From Cellulophaga sp. BC115SP (GTDB taxonomy: Bacteria; Bacteroidota; Bacteroidia; Cytophagales; Spirosomataceae), in the NCBI RefSeq assembly GCF_009905545.1, contig NZ_JAAALB010000039.1, forward strand, positions 1-58,702: a stretch of DNA of 58,702 bases, given 5' to 3'. Positions 8,161 to 17,453 of the stretch are shown here, one piece after another. The number at the start of each line of letters is the position of its first letter. The first letter of the stretch is position 1. The notes beneath the pieces were generated by a model. The model was not told where the DNA came from, did no database searches, and worked only from the letters and a program-made list of their open reading frames with translations. The translations under genes were made by a program, and so were the position numbers.

Positions 8161-9183
8161 TTATGCCCAAACTTGGGTACCTTCAGTACAGTTTTTACAC
8201 ATTTCAATCTCACTTCTTGATTTCAAAACAACTTGTCTAAAATGCTGATAAGCTTGTGCATTCCAGAGAGTTTTAAATGACGTTTGAGTCAAATCGCCCA
8301 GTCTGTGCTCAGCATCTTTATCAAAACAACATGGTACTACCAGTCCATCCCAAGTAATCACGCACGAATGCCACATTTTCCAACAGTGATTGAGCAAATG
8401 ATTCTTGATTTGATAACTACCGTCTGCTTGCTGTTGATAGCGAGCATATTTTTCTATCGTCGGTATCAAGTCCGAACCTTGCTCATAATCATAAATTTGA
8501 GCTGTTTTTAAAGCAACTTCATCTACCTCTAACTCTTTCGCCAATTGCTTTACTTCCTCGATTTGGTGCTCGTTGGGACGTACCACCAAAAACTGAAATA
8601 CGATATGTGGTGTGGAAGACTTAAGCGCTTTTTTCCATTTGACAATATGCTTTGTGCCTTCAATTACCTTATGTAGTTTACCACCCACACGGTACTGTTC
8701 ATACACCTCTTGCGTTGTTCCATCTATCGAAATAATCAGTCTATCTAGTCCTGACTCTACGGTTTTTTTGGCTTGAGCATCGCTTAAGTAGTGAGCATTG
8801 GTCGAAGTAGCTGTATAAATCTTCTTACGAGCAGCGTACTGAACCAATTCCAAGAATTGTGGATGAAGATAAGGTTCGCCTTGAAAATAAAAAATCAGAT
8901 ACGAAAGCGTATCCGAAAGCTCATCAATAGTCTGACGAAACATTTCATCAGAAAGCATTCCTGTTGGTCTGGTAAAAGAACGAAGTCCACTTGGGCACTC
9001 GGGGCATCGTAGGTTGCAAGAAGTCGTTGGCTCAAATGAAATACTAATAGGAAGCCCCCAATGATAAACTTTACCTGTAAATTTAGAGAAATAGTAGCTC
9101 GCCAATACTTGAGTAGCATTTAGGAAACGCTTCCATGTAAGTTTTGAGATAAAATTCAGACCATCAGTAAGGTTTCTATTCAT
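8161..9183 (-). CDS. Radical SAM / SPASM domain protein
   Basis: About 340 residues. The radical SAM cluster motif is CNLRCPEC (Cys at positions 56, 60 and 63 from this start). The C-terminal SPASM-type region has several Cys (NHCWKMWHSC, VPCCFD and EMCKNC), expected to bind auxiliary iron-sulfur clusters. The protein is of the type used in peptide or cofactor modification, but no precursor peptide gene is seen next to it. The frame extends to an ATG at 9222; the ATG at 9183 is preferred because the extra 13 residues look non-coding. First gene of the probable operon with the M23 peptidase and cdaA. Confidence 0.86.
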   Translation of the reverse strand: MNRNLTDGLNFISKLTWKRFLNATQVLASYYFSKFTGKVYHWGLPISISFEPTTSCNLRCPECPSGLRSFTRPTGMLSDEMFRQTIDELSDTLSYLIFYFQGEPYLHPQFLELVQYAARKKIYTATSTNAHYLSDAQAKKTVESGLDRLIISIDGTTQEVYEQYRVGGKLHKVIEGTKHIVKWKKALKSSTPHIVFQFLVVRPNEHQIEEVKQLAKELEVDEVALKTAQIYDYEQGSDLIPTIEKYARYQQQADGSYQIKNHLLNHCWKMWHSCVITWDGLVVPCCFDKDAEHRLGDLTQTSFKTLWNAQAYQHFRQVVLKSRSEIEMCKNCTEGTQVWA

Positions 9184-10097
9184 TACAGTGTATGAGCTAT
9201 GTGGAATAGGATTACAGAACAATAATCCGCCACATTTATCTAGTCATTTTGAGAGTTTTCCAACACCATGCAAGCCTTTATTTTACACAAAATCAGTCGT
9301 ACATTAAAGAACTTGGTTGTTATTGCTATTTACTCCGCAAATTACTCAATAAATGTCAAAACATTGGGGTATATTCTTTAATTCCTTGTAAAAGAGTACA
9401 GCTTTATTGAATAAAAGAGATATTTCAAAAAAAGTTCATGGGAGCAACGAACTCTTTCTTCATTTATTACCTAACAACGTTTATGTGCAATACAAGAGGG
9501 GTATCTATAAATAACAAATCTGAAAAGTATCTTTTCGAGTCATCTTCAGCGCATTTTGAAGCATGAAACTATAGATTGAAAATATCTATTTTCAACAGGT
9601 TATTTCAAGGGTAATTATACCTTAAATATACCATAAAATAAATTTTAGAGGCCCACATAAAATGAATGAATATTCGGAATCAAACAAAAACAAATCACTT
9701 TATTTTCTCAAAAATCATGATTTTTCAACGATAAAAATATATACTTTTAAAAAAATGCAGATTTTCTATGAAAAATATTTGAAAAAAATATTGTTATTTT
9801 AACAATTCTAATGCAAATTGCTGTTGTTATAGATGTCCTCAAAACATACCGCTAGATGTGATGACGATATGATATAATTAGTATAAATTATAACCTTACT
9901 TAATTTAAAACTAATTTCTTCATACTTGTTCCTGAGTTATAAGCTCGGCTCATCCTCGTTGCGTCCAATAAGCATTTAAGGCATCACTTGACCAAGATTT
10001 TAATCAACAATTAACATACGATATTCTATTGCGAAAGCATTCAAAATACTAACTAAGTAATCTTTTATTAGATTATTTTTTTATGGGTTCGGGTTAC
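9184..10097. other. Long AT-rich gap, no gene recognised
   Basis: More than 900 bases without a convincing gene on either strand. Most of it is very AT-rich with many short homopolymer runs, and there is a 16-bp palindrome (AAAAATCATGATTTTT at 9710-9725). A more GC-balanced patch at about 9930-10000 does not open a frame longer than about 20 residues. It may hold the radical SAM operon promoter at its left edge. A decayed gene or an unrecognised RNA is possible. Confidence 0.5.
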
Positions 10098-10131
10098 AGA
10101 AAAAGTCAAGAGTGATACTCTTGACTTTTCT
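10098..10131 (-). terminator. Terminator of the PaaG-like gene
   Basis: Arms AGAAAAAGTCAAGAGT and ACTCTTGACTTTTCT around a 3-base loop, flanked by T runs in the minus direction. It lies 32 bp beyond the stop of the isomerase gene. Confidence 0.88.
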
Positions 10132-10163
10132 AATTTATATCTATACCGTTTTGCTAATTTTCT

Positions 10164-10943
10164 TTATTTACCCTGAAAATTGGCAGGTCTTTTCTGTAAA
10201 AACGCTGTGACTCCTTCTACAAAATCATGGCTTTGAGCTGCCTCGTCTTGATGAACTGCTTCCAGTTCTAGCATCTGCTCTAAGGAAGAATGTGAAGATT
10301 GATTTAGCACTTTTTTGATTAGACCAATTGCTTTGGTTGGTGCTTTGGCATATTGTTGTGCGACAAGCGCTAAAGCTGCCTTAAATTCATTGGCTGGTAC
10401 TACTTTCGAAACTAGTCCTAACTCCAAACACTCTTGAGCGCTTAAGCGTCTGCCTGTGGAACACAATTCAAATGCACGTTGTGATCCCACAATTCTTGGT
10501 AAGAAATAGGAAGACCCTGCATCGATAATCAACCCAATACTAACAAAAATTTCAGACATAACTGCGTTTTCCGATGCAATCAGAATATCACAAGCCAAAG
10601 CAAGTGAACATCCTGCGCCTGCGGCAATTCCGTTTAACCCTCCAATGATAGGTTTGGGTGAATTTCGCATGGCTAAAACCATTGGGTTGTAGTTTTTACG
10701 CAGTGATTCGCTTGGTAGTTTTATATTACCTAACCCTTCTTTTAAGTCTGCACCAGAGCAAAAAGCCTTTTCCCCTTCTGAAGTCAACACTATCACACGA
10801 ACTTCCGTATCATCTGAAGCTATATTTACTGCCTTGGTTATCTCCTGAATCAATGCAGGATTTAAAGCATGATATACCTCTGGTCGATTGAGCGTAATAA
10901 ATGCAATGGCATTTTTCACTTCATATTTTAGTAATTCAAACAT
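10164..10943 (-). CDS. Enoyl-CoA hydratase/isomerase family protein, PaaG-like
   Basis: 259-residue crotonase-fold enzyme. Oxyanion-hole segments are SGADL (63-67) and NGIAAGAGCSLALACD (104-119). The two catalytic Glu of true enoyl-CoA hydratase are not both present: Ser113 lies where the first would be, and Asp141 (IIDAGSSYFLPR) replaces the second. The DAG.S...LPR pattern matches PaaG, the ring-epoxide isomerase of phenylacetate breakdown, better than a hydratase. No other paa gene is nearby, so a role in general acyl-CoA isomerisation is equally possible. Monocistronic: it starts 126 bp from its upstream neighbour and ends in a terminator. Confidence 0.85.
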   Translation of the reverse strand: MFELLKYEVKNAIAFITLNRPEVYHALNPALIQEITKAVNIASDDTEVRVIVLTSEGEKAFCSGADLKEGLGNIKLPSESLRKNYNPMVLAMRNSPKPIIGGLNGIAAGAGCSLALACDILIASENAVMSEIFVSIGLIIDAGSSYFLPRIVGSQRAFELCSTGRRLSAQECLELGLVSKVVPANEFKAALALVAQQYAKAPTKAIGLIKKVLNQSSHSSLEQMLELEAVHQDEAAQSHDFVEGVTAFLQKRPANFQGK

Positions 10944-11069
10944 AGATTTTCTGTTAAAAAGGTTTTACAATCAATGTTTGAAGTTCTAAAAAAATAATTT
11001 GTTATGCAAGCATACTATTTAATTTTAGCTTTAATATTCGTTTTGGATAAACCTCGCCACAATATCTAT

Positions 11070-11720
11070 TTACAGTAATAGTAAAGTGGCAGATAAGCTG
11101 ATCGCCAAGCCGACCGCTACTCCTGCAATAATTTGAGAAAGTGTATGTGCCGCCAGTTGTAGTCGAGCCGAAAGCAAGAATCCTGCTAAAAGTACCAAGG
11201 CAACAAGAGTTCCAAGCAAATGTGCTTCAGGAAAATGAATCGCAATTCCTAAGATTGCACCTATTGTTCCTGATATACCAACAGCATGAGCAGATATTTT
11301 CCAGTACAAACTAACAAAAGATACTACTGCGATAGAAAATGTAATGCTACTCATAAGCACGGCCACTTCAGGAAATTGTTGAATGGATTTTGTATAAAAT
11401 GCCGTAATAATAGTATAAATAATCACAGTGAGGAGATAAGGCAATCGTCGGTCGCGAAGCGTTTGCATATCAAGGGTTTTGATATAGCCTAAACGGTAGA
11501 CGAAATAAATAGAAAGAGCAGGAACAAGAAAAGTCTGAAGAAATATCAAAATCAAAAGTCCTAACTTTAGACTTAGCATTCCAACTTTGGCTGCACTGTT
11601 AAAAAGCTCCAAGTTGGCGATAGCAGCAGGCGCTTGGTAAAAAATAATCCCAAACAGCAAGGTTGGCATAACTAGGGGATGTAGTACTACAGAGAGAATA
11701 TATGCGAGACGAGCGTTCAA
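11070..11720 (-). CDS. PAP2-like integral membrane protein
   Basis: 216 residues with about six membrane helices. Degenerate phosphatidic-acid-phosphatase motifs are visible in order: RDRRLPY (for KxxxxxxRP), ISAHAVGISG (for PSGH) and a last helix start ARLQLAAHTLSQIIAG (for SRxxxxxHxxxD). Catalytic residues are thus only partly kept: the second motif has a His without PSG and the third has no acidic residue. It may be a lipid phosphatase relative or a non-catalytic homologue. It lies 89 bp downstream of rpoN, with a hairpin between. Confidence 0.72.
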   Translation of the reverse strand: MNARLAYILSVVLHPLVMPTLLFGIIFYQAPAAIANLELFNSAAKVGMLSLKLGLLILIFLQTFLVPALSIYFVYRLGYIKTLDMQTLRDRRLPYLLTVIIYTIITAFYTKSIQQFPEVAVLMSSITFSIAVVSFVSLYWKISAHAVGISGTIGAILGIAIHFPEAHLLGTLVALVLLAGFLLSARLQLAAHTLSQIIAGVAVGLAISLSATLLLL

Positions 11721-11735
11721 AGTCGAGTAAAATAA

Positions 11736-11794
11736 AAGTGAATGATGAATTATTTTCTTGCAACAGCAAATTTAAAACTATTCATCATTCACTT
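11736..11794 (-). terminator. Hairpin after rpoN
   Basis: 15-bp perfect arms AAGTGAATGATGAAT (11736-11750) and ATTCATCATTCACTT (11780-11794) just after the rpoN stop. It probably ends or attenuates the rpoN transcript. No long T run follows, so activity is less certain. Confidence 0.65.
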
Positions 11795-11809
11795 ATGATA
11801 GACTCGCAA

Positions 11810-13279
11810 TTAAAGTTGTTTACGAAGGCGGGCTACTGGGATATTTAACTGTTCGCGATATTTTGCTACCGTTCTTCTAGCAATATTATACCCTTTTTCG
11901 TTTAAGTATTTTTCTAGTTTATCATCCGAAAGTGGACTTTTCTTAGGTTCATTTTCAATCAATTCTTTCAAGATATTTTTCACTTCTCGGCTTGAAGCAT
12001 CTTCGCCAGATTCGGTCGATATACCTTCTGAGAAGAAATACTTGAGCAGATATAAGCCAAATTCTGTTTGTACGGATTTGCTACTTGCCACCCTCGAAAC
12101 CGTCGATATATCCATCTCAATTTCGTTGGCAATATCTTTCAAAATCATTGGCTTGAGTTTTGATTCATCACCAGACAGGAAAAACTCTTTCTGATAATCC
12201 ACAATCGCTTGCATAGTTTTCAGAAGCGTTTGTTGGCGTTGTTTAATTGCGTCGATAAACCATTTGGCCGAATCCAGCTTTTGCTTGATAAACGTAACCG
12301 TTTCTTTTATTGATTTATTATTTTTGTCGCTTTTATCGTAGGTTTCGAGCATTTCATGGAATGAAGTACTCACTCGTAATTCTGGTGCATTTTTAGAATT
12401 CAAGAAAATCTCCAATTTGCCATTATTATTCGTCAGAATAAAATCGGGCATTAAGAATTGTGTCACACTCGAATCATCATCAGAAGCGCCAGGCTTGGGA
12501 TTCAGTTTGGTAATCAAGGAAATTGCTTCCTTCATTGCCTCATCACTGATATTGAGTCGTTTTTGGATTTTTTCGTAGTGTTTTTTCGAAAACTCCTCGA
12601 AGTATTCGTCTACTATACGAATAGCATCTTGAATACGCGGTTCGCTTTGGGGCTTACGGTCAAGTTGAAGCAACAAGCATTCTTTCAAATCTCTGGCAGC
12701 AATACCCGCTGGATCAAAAGTTTGAATGGCACGCAGAACCTCCTCGACTTCTTCAATGCTGGTATAAACACCTTGAGTAAAAGCAAGGTCGTTTACGATG
12801 GCCTGCAAAGGACGTCGAATATAGCCATCGGCTTCAATAGACCCGATGATTTGTTTTCCAATTGTTTCTTTTGTTTCGTCTAATCGAAGAAATCCGAGCT
12901 GAGTATTGAGGTGGTCTGTCAAACTTTCCACCATCATGATTGGCATTTCTTTTTCTTCTTCCTCCCCTCCATTTCCGTCACCCTGCATTTTGTAGCCACT
13001 ATAATCATCATGGAGGTAAGAGTCTATATCCAAATCTCTATCCTCATAGTCTGCGAATTCATCTTCTTTAAAGTCGTCGAATTCTTCATCAAATTCCTCC
13101 TTTTGCTCTTGGACATCATTGTCCATCTCCATGCCCTCTTCCAAAGCTGGATTTATTTCAAGCTCCTCTTCAATTCTAGCCGCCAGCTCAAACGTTGGAA
13201 TTTGCAAGAGCTTTATGAACTGAATCTGTTGTGGTGATAGTCGCTGCTGAAGCGACTGGTTTAAGGATAGTTTTTGCAT
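11810..13279 (-). CDS. rpoN: RNA polymerase sigma-54 factor RpoN
   Basis: 489 residues, full length for sigma-54. Order seen: Gln-rich activator-interaction region I (QKLSLNQSLQQRLSPQQIQF), a very acidic region II (about residues 45-110, with EEEEKEM), core-binding domain, then the DNA-binding part with an HTH (MDISTVSRVASSKSV) and the RpoN box ARRTVAKYRE near the C-terminus. It directs core polymerase to -24/-12 promoters that need AAA+ activators; none of these activators is in this window. It is divergent from asnS across about 370 bp. Confidence 0.97.
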   Translation of the reverse strand: MQKLSLNQSLQQRLSPQQIQFIKLLQIPTFELAARIEEELEINPALEEGMEMDNDVQEQKEEFDEEFDDFKEDEFADYEDRDLDIDSYLHDDYSGYKMQGDGNGGEEEEKEMPIMMVESLTDHLNTQLGFLRLDETKETIGKQIIGSIEADGYIRRPLQAIVNDLAFTQGVYTSIEEVEEVLRAIQTFDPAGIAARDLKECLLLQLDRKPQSEPRIQDAIRIVDEYFEEFSKKHYEKIQKRLNISDEAMKEAISLITKLNPKPGASDDDSSVTQFLMPDFILTNNNGKLEIFLNSKNAPELRVSTSFHEMLETYDKSDKNNKSIKETVTFIKQKLDSAKWFIDAIKQRQQTLLKTMQAIVDYQKEFFLSGDESKLKPMILKDIANEIEMDISTVSRVASSKSVQTEFGLYLLKYFFSEGISTESGEDASSREVKNILKELIENEPKKSPLSDDKLEKYLNEKGYNIARRTVAKYREQLNIPVARLRKQL

Positions 13280-13649
13280 ATTTTATGACATGTAAGGATT
13301 ACTGTAGAAACATCCATCAAGTTTGGTATGAGGTTTGAGGACGGTCTTTCTTTTCACCCTCTATCAACAATCTTGCCAATTTATCTGATAAAAATAATTA
13401 AGATGTTTGATAAATCCCAAATACAAATAATCATTTTACACAAACACCTATAAAACAAATACTTACATTTTTTAAAATTTTTCTACTACTTATAAAAAAC
13501 TTATGAAAAGCAATTCTTCATTCGGTAATTGACAGAATTGTAAGTAATTTTGAATAGTAGGTAACCAAAATGGCAATCCTATTTACTAAAATACTTACGT
13601 ATTGAAGTATAAAGAAGATTTATTCAAATACATTTTGTAAAACTAGACA
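13280..13649. other. Divergent rpoN/asnS promoter region
   Basis: About 370 bp, AT-rich, no coding frame. It must carry promoters for both directions. A near-match to the Bacteroidota -7 box (TACATTTTG) lies just upstream of asnS, but the spacing and the missing -33 partner make it weak. Confidence 0.45.
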
Positions 13650-15095
13650 ATGCAAATCAAACAAATCTTAGCAGAAGCAGCTGTAGGCTCAGAAATTACA
13701 GTAAAAGGCTGGGTAAGAACCAAGCGTGAATCAAAAAACGTAACTTTCATTAATATAAATGACGGTTCGGTTATTCACAATATCCAAGCTGTAGCTGAGG
13801 CAGGTGTTTTGAATGAGGAAACTCAAAAACTCATTACAACTGGTGCATGTGTAGCCATTACAGGAACTTTAATCGAGTCACAAGGTTCAGGTCAAAAAGT
13901 AGAATTACAAGTAAAATCTGCACTTGTATATGGTACTGCAGACCCTGAGAAATACCCATTACAACCTAAAAAACACTCATTGGAGTTTTTGAGAGAAATT
14001 GGTCACTTGCGTCCTCGTACAAATACATTCTCAGCAATTCTTCGTGTTCGTCACACTTTGGCTTATGCGATTCATAAATACTTCAACGACAATGGTTTCT
14101 TCTATCTTCATACTCCAATCATTACTGGTTCGGATGCTGAAGGTGCAGGTGAAATGTTTCGTGTTACTACGCTCGACCCTAAGAATCCGCCATTGAACGA
14201 AGACGGTTCTGTGAACTACAAAGAAGACTTCTTTGGTCGTGAAACAAACCTTACTGTATCTGGTCAGCTTGAAGGTGAATTGGGTGCGATGGCTTTGTCA
14301 AAGATATATACTTTTGGTCCTACTTTCCGTGCCGAAAACTCAAATACTGCTCGCCACTTAGCGGAGTTCTGGATGATTGAGCCAGAGGTTGCATTCTATG
14401 AATTGGAAGACAACATGGCATTGGCAGAAGATTTCACCAAATATGTTATCAGATATGCCCTTGAAAACTGCTATGATGACTTGGTATTCTTGGAAAGTCG
14501 CTTGAAAGAAGAGGAGAAAAACAAGAAACAAGAAGAACGTTCTGAATTGGCGCTTATCGAAAAATTGAAATTTGTGATTGACAACGAATATGTCAAGTTG
14601 ACATATACCGAAGCAATTCAAATTTTATTGAGCTCAAAACGCCATAAAGAAGGTAAATTCCAATATCCTGTAGCGTGGGGTATCGACTTGCAATCTGAGC
14701 ATGAGCGTTATTTGGTAGAAAAACACTTCAAAAAACCAGTTATCTTAACCAACTATCCGAAAGATATCAAGGCTTTCTATATGAAACTAGATGAGGTTTC
14801 TGAGGGTGTTCCAGGACAAACTGTACGTGCTATGGACGTATTATTCCCAGGTATTGGTGAAATCATTGGTGGTTCACAACGTGAAGATAACTATGAAAAA
14901 TTGGCACAACGTTGTCAAGAAGTAGGTATCCCTATCGAATCTATTTGGTGGTATTTGGAGACTCGACAGTTTGGTACAGCTCCTCACGCTGGTTTCGGTA
15001 TTGGTTTCGAACGTTTGGTGATGTTTGTTACAGGTATGACCAATATTCGTGACGTAATTCCTTTCCCTCGTACGCCAAAAACTGCTGAGTTCTAG
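13650..15095 (+). CDS. asnS: Asparagine--tRNA ligase
   Basis: 481-residue class IIb aminoacyl-tRNA synthetase charging tRNA-Asn. An N-terminal OB-fold anticodon-binding domain (about 1-110, with [21 protein letters not shown] split over residues 21-42) is followed by the catalytic domain with motif 2 [19 protein letters not shown] and motif 3 [13 protein letters not shown] charged insert ([13 protein letters not shown]) around residue 290 is common in Bacteroidota AsnRS. Since AsnRS is present, the GatCAB system indicated by gatC at the window end is more likely needed for Gln-tRNA. Confidence 0.97.
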   Translation: MQIKQILAEAAVGSEITVKGWVRTKRESKNVTFININDGSVIHNIQAVAEAGVLNEETQKLITTGACVAITGTLIESQGSGQKVELQVKSALVYGTADPEKYPLQPKKHSLEFLREIGHLRPRTNTFSAILRVRHTLAYAIHKYFNDNGFFYLHTPIITGSDAEGAGEMFRVTTLDPKNPPLNEDGSVNYKEDFFGRETNLTVSGQLEGELGAMALSKIYTFGPTFRAENSNTARHLAEFWMIEPEVAFYELEDNMALAEDFTKYVIRYALENCYDDLVFLESRLKEEEKNKKQEERSELALIEKLKFVIDNEYVKLTYTEAIQILLSSKRHKEGKFQYPVAWGIDLQSEHERYLVEKHFKKPVILTNYPKDIKAFYMKLDEVSEGVPGQTVRAMDVLFPGIGEIIGGSQREDNYEKLAQRCQEVGIPIESIWWYLETRQFGTAPHAGFGIGFERLVMFVTGMTNIRDVIPFPRTPKTAEF

Positions 15096-15175
15096 GAAAT
15101 AGTTAGTAATTATACGTATATCTGTTATCAGAAAATAAGATATATCTTGTATGCTACAGAAATAACCGATTTTAT

Positions 15176-15220
15176 AGGTTGTGTTGATGTTTGAAAAAAT
15201 GTTGACACAACCTTTTTTAT
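15176..15220 (+). terminator. Terminator of asnS
   Basis: Arms AGGTTGTGT and ACACAACCT around a 20-base loop, followed by TTTTTT, 80 bp beyond the asnS stop. Confidence 0.85.
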
Positions 15221-15360
15221 TATTCAGCATTTGTATCATTTATTTAAAATCCAGACATTGGTATTGAATCTCTACCGTTATGGTAAAATGATTGAAAATG
15301 GATATCTTTATTTGAAAATACACTTCAAAGTCAACATACGCATTTAAACTCTTTTTTGAT

Positions 15361-15828
15361 ATGAAAAAAATTATATTAACCTTCTCCATCTTCCTAGGTA
15401 TTACGGCATCACTATCTGCCCAATCGGCTGATGAAACTGCTGTAAAAGCGGTAATCGACCAGCTATTTGCAGGTATGCAAAAACATGACACCACTATGAT
15501 TAAAGCGGTATTTCACCCATCTATCCGAATGCAGTCGATAGGAATGAGTCGAAAAACCCAGCAAATGGAGCTTACAACCGAAAATGGAATTGTCGATTTT
15601 GTCAAACAAATTGGCTCACTCCCTGCCAGTTTGGCAATTGAAGAAAGATTATTGAGCTATGAAATCAGAATTGATGGGCAGATGGCAACCGCTTGGACTC
15701 CTTATGAATTTTATGCCAATGGTAAATTTAGTCATTGTGGCGTTGATGCCTTCCAGCTTTTCAAAACCCCAGAAGGTTGGAAAATCATCGCACTAGCAGA
15801 TACTCGTAGAAAAGATTGTGGCAAGTAA
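15361..15828 (+). CDS. Secreted NTF2-like (SnoaL/DUF4440-type) protein
   Basis: 155 residues. A signal peptide is predicted at the N-terminus (MKKIILTFSIFLGITASLSA, cut near AQS). The mature part has the cone-shaped NTF2-like pattern: helix DETAVKAVIDQLFAGMQ, KHDTTMIKAVFHP, and a C-terminal strand WKIIALADTRR. Such domains bind small molecules or act as simple enzymes; no catalytic set is identifiable. It probably acts in the periplasm. The gene is monocistronic between two terminators. Confidence 0.8.
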   Translation: MKKIILTFSIFLGITASLSAQSADETAVKAVIDQLFAGMQKHDTTMIKAVFHPSIRMQSIGMSRKTQQMELTTENGIVDFVKQIGSLPASLAIEERLLSYEIRIDGQMATAWTPYEFYANGKFSHCGVDAFQLFKTPEGWKIIALADTRRKDCGK

Positions 15829-15897
15829 GTATAAATGCTGAGTTGTGAATTAAGAATTGTGAATTTAATTCCTAATTAGCCACATTTAACCATATTA

Positions 15898-15986
15898 CCT
15901 AGTTCGAGACTTAGTCTCTGACTATAGCCTTTGCTTTAGTTTTAAAACTGTTTCAAAATAAGTCCAAGACTAAGTCTTGAACTAGG
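15898..15986. repeat. 20-bp inverted repeat with 49-bp spacer
   Basis: Arms CCTAGTTCGAGACTTAGTCT (15898-15917) and AGACTAAGTCTTGAACTAGG (15967-15986) match at 19 of 20 positions. There is no T tract, so this is not a simple terminator. It lies between the NTF2-like gene and the ATPase/HNH pair and could be a mobile-element footprint or an operator. Confidence 0.8.
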
Positions 15987-16022
15987 CATTGTCATTTAGG
16001 CACATTAAAGCATTAATTTAAT

Positions 16023-16051
16023 AGGTCAGTTCAAGGGACTGGCCTTTTTTT
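16023..16051 (+). terminator. Terminator upstream of the ATPase gene
   Basis: Arms AGGTCAGT and ACTGGCCT (one G-U pair) around a 7-base loop, then seven T. It insulates the ATPase/HNH pair from upstream transcription; the pair starts 31 bp later. Confidence 0.75.
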
Positions 16052-16081
16052 AGTTATTTTGCGAGGAAAATATCCATTACC

Positions 16082-17452
16082 ATGAAGCTAACAGAACTAC
16101 ATATCAAAGACTATAATCAATTTGAAGATTTCAAATTAGACCTCACCTATCCTAAAGGACACCCAAAAGCAGGTCAAGCCTTGGATAAAGTATGTTTTAT
16201 TGGTCAAAGTGGTACTGGAAAGACTAGTTTGATAGAATTACTAAGGAAAACTATGTTTACAATCTCTAGTGAGAGAGTACTAAATGCGTTGCTTGATAAA
16301 AAAAACAATGAATGTACTGTACTTGGTAATGAACAATTAAATGATATTGAATTTAGCAGGAATGGAATATCTATCAAATTAGATCAGGAAATTAACTTTA
16401 CATTTGATAGATATGATGATAAAAATGATTTTTCCAATAATGGAGAATCCTTTGTTTTAAAGGCGATTGGCTTAAACAAAGATATTGTCAACTTATTATC
16501 GAACAAGTCTAAGATATTTTATTACCCTTACGACATATCCTATTCATCTAATATTCAATTAGTGAATAACGATTTTATTCCTCTATTATTGGATACTACT
16601 CTATATGACTTTAGTAAACTTAGTTTACAAAATAGTTGGTCTTTTATCAATGAAAAAATAATAAAAGACCGAGAACTTGAAATCAAAAAAAGCCTAGAAA
16701 TATCTAAAGCCTTACAAAATCCCAAATTAACAAATGAAGATATTTTAAAGGCTAGAGAGGAGTTTTTTAACTGGCGTAAAAACTCACCAAATCCAATTGT
16801 CGATCTTGCAGAAAAATTTCTCGATAGAATCTTAAATCGTTTTAACCTAAAAGTAAAAACCGAGCTAGATTTTGAGAGAAAGGAAGATATAGAAACTATC
16901 AAAATTCAAACTCGACAAGGCGAGGATATACCTTTTGATGCCCTCAGTACAGGTACAAAACAAGTGATACTTACGGCATTGCCTCTTTATGGTCTAAAAC
17001 CTGAAAAAGCAATTATTCTTTTTGATGAGCCTGAAAGGTCGTTATATCCTGATATTCAAAAGGAAATTGTTGATTTTTATACGAGTATGGCAAAAGATAG
17101 TCAATTCTTTTTTGCTACACACTCACCCCTTATCGCTTCCTCATTTGAACCGTGGGAAATTGTAGAATTAAAGTTTAACGAAAAAGGTAAGGTATATCAA
17201 GAGAAATATTATGAAGGAGAGAACCATGTCGATAACTACACTATTAATCCTCAGTATTTGACATGGACAGGTATTTTACAAAAGGTTTTTGACTTAGAAC
17301 AAGAAAGTAATCCACTGAGAGATAGACAATTGATAGAGTTAGCAACCTTGGAAAGTAAGTTAAAGCATAACTCATTAAGCCTTGAAAAGAAAAAGGAAAC
17401 CTTTGAGAAATATCAAAAACTAGCTACACTATTAAATTGGGAATTGAAATAA
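16082..17452 (+). CDS. AAA/ABC-type ATPase of a Septu-like pair (PtuA-like)
   Basis: 456-residue SMC/RecF-style ATPase without membrane parts. In order: an N-terminal strand with KDYNQFEDF, Walker A GQSGTGKT (41-48), a variable helical middle, ABC-type signature LSTGTKQ (289-295), Walker B IILFDEPE (311-318), H-loop ATHSP (345-349) and a C-terminal charged helix, likely coiled coil (405-450). Such stand-alone ATPases work with nucleases in phage defence (Septu PtuA, OLD/Gabija-type). The HNH-like gene follows after one base, so the two are translationally coupled. PtuA identity is inferred from layout and motifs, not from an alignment. Confidence 0.78.
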   Translation: MKLTELHIKDYNQFEDFKLDLTYPKGHPKAGQALDKVCFIGQSGTGKTSLIELLRKTMFTISSERVLNALLDKKNNECTVLGNEQLNDIEFSRNGISIKLDQEINFTFDRYDDKNDFSNNGESFVLKAIGLNKDIVNLLSNKSKIFYYPYDISYSSNIQLVNNDFIPLLLDTTLYDFSKLSLQNSWSFINEKIIKDRELEIKKSLEISKALQNPKLTNEDILKAREEFFNWRKNSPNPIVDLAEKFLDRILNRFNLKVKTELDFERKEDIETIKIQTRQGEDIPFDALSTGTKQVILTALPLYGLKPEKAIILFDEPERSLYPDIQKEIVDFYTSMAKDSQFFFATHSPLIASSFEPWEIVELKFNEKGKVYQEKYYEGENHVDNYTINPQYLTWTGILQKVFDLEQESNPLRDRQLIELATLESKLKHNSLSLEKKKETFEKYQKLATLLNWELK

Positions 17453-17453
17453 G

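Noticed and set aside
9930-10010. GC-balanced patch read on the minus strand as a possible transposase or other protein remnant
   Set aside because: The longest frame is under 20 codons between stops, with no recognisable motif; noted only as a compositional change.
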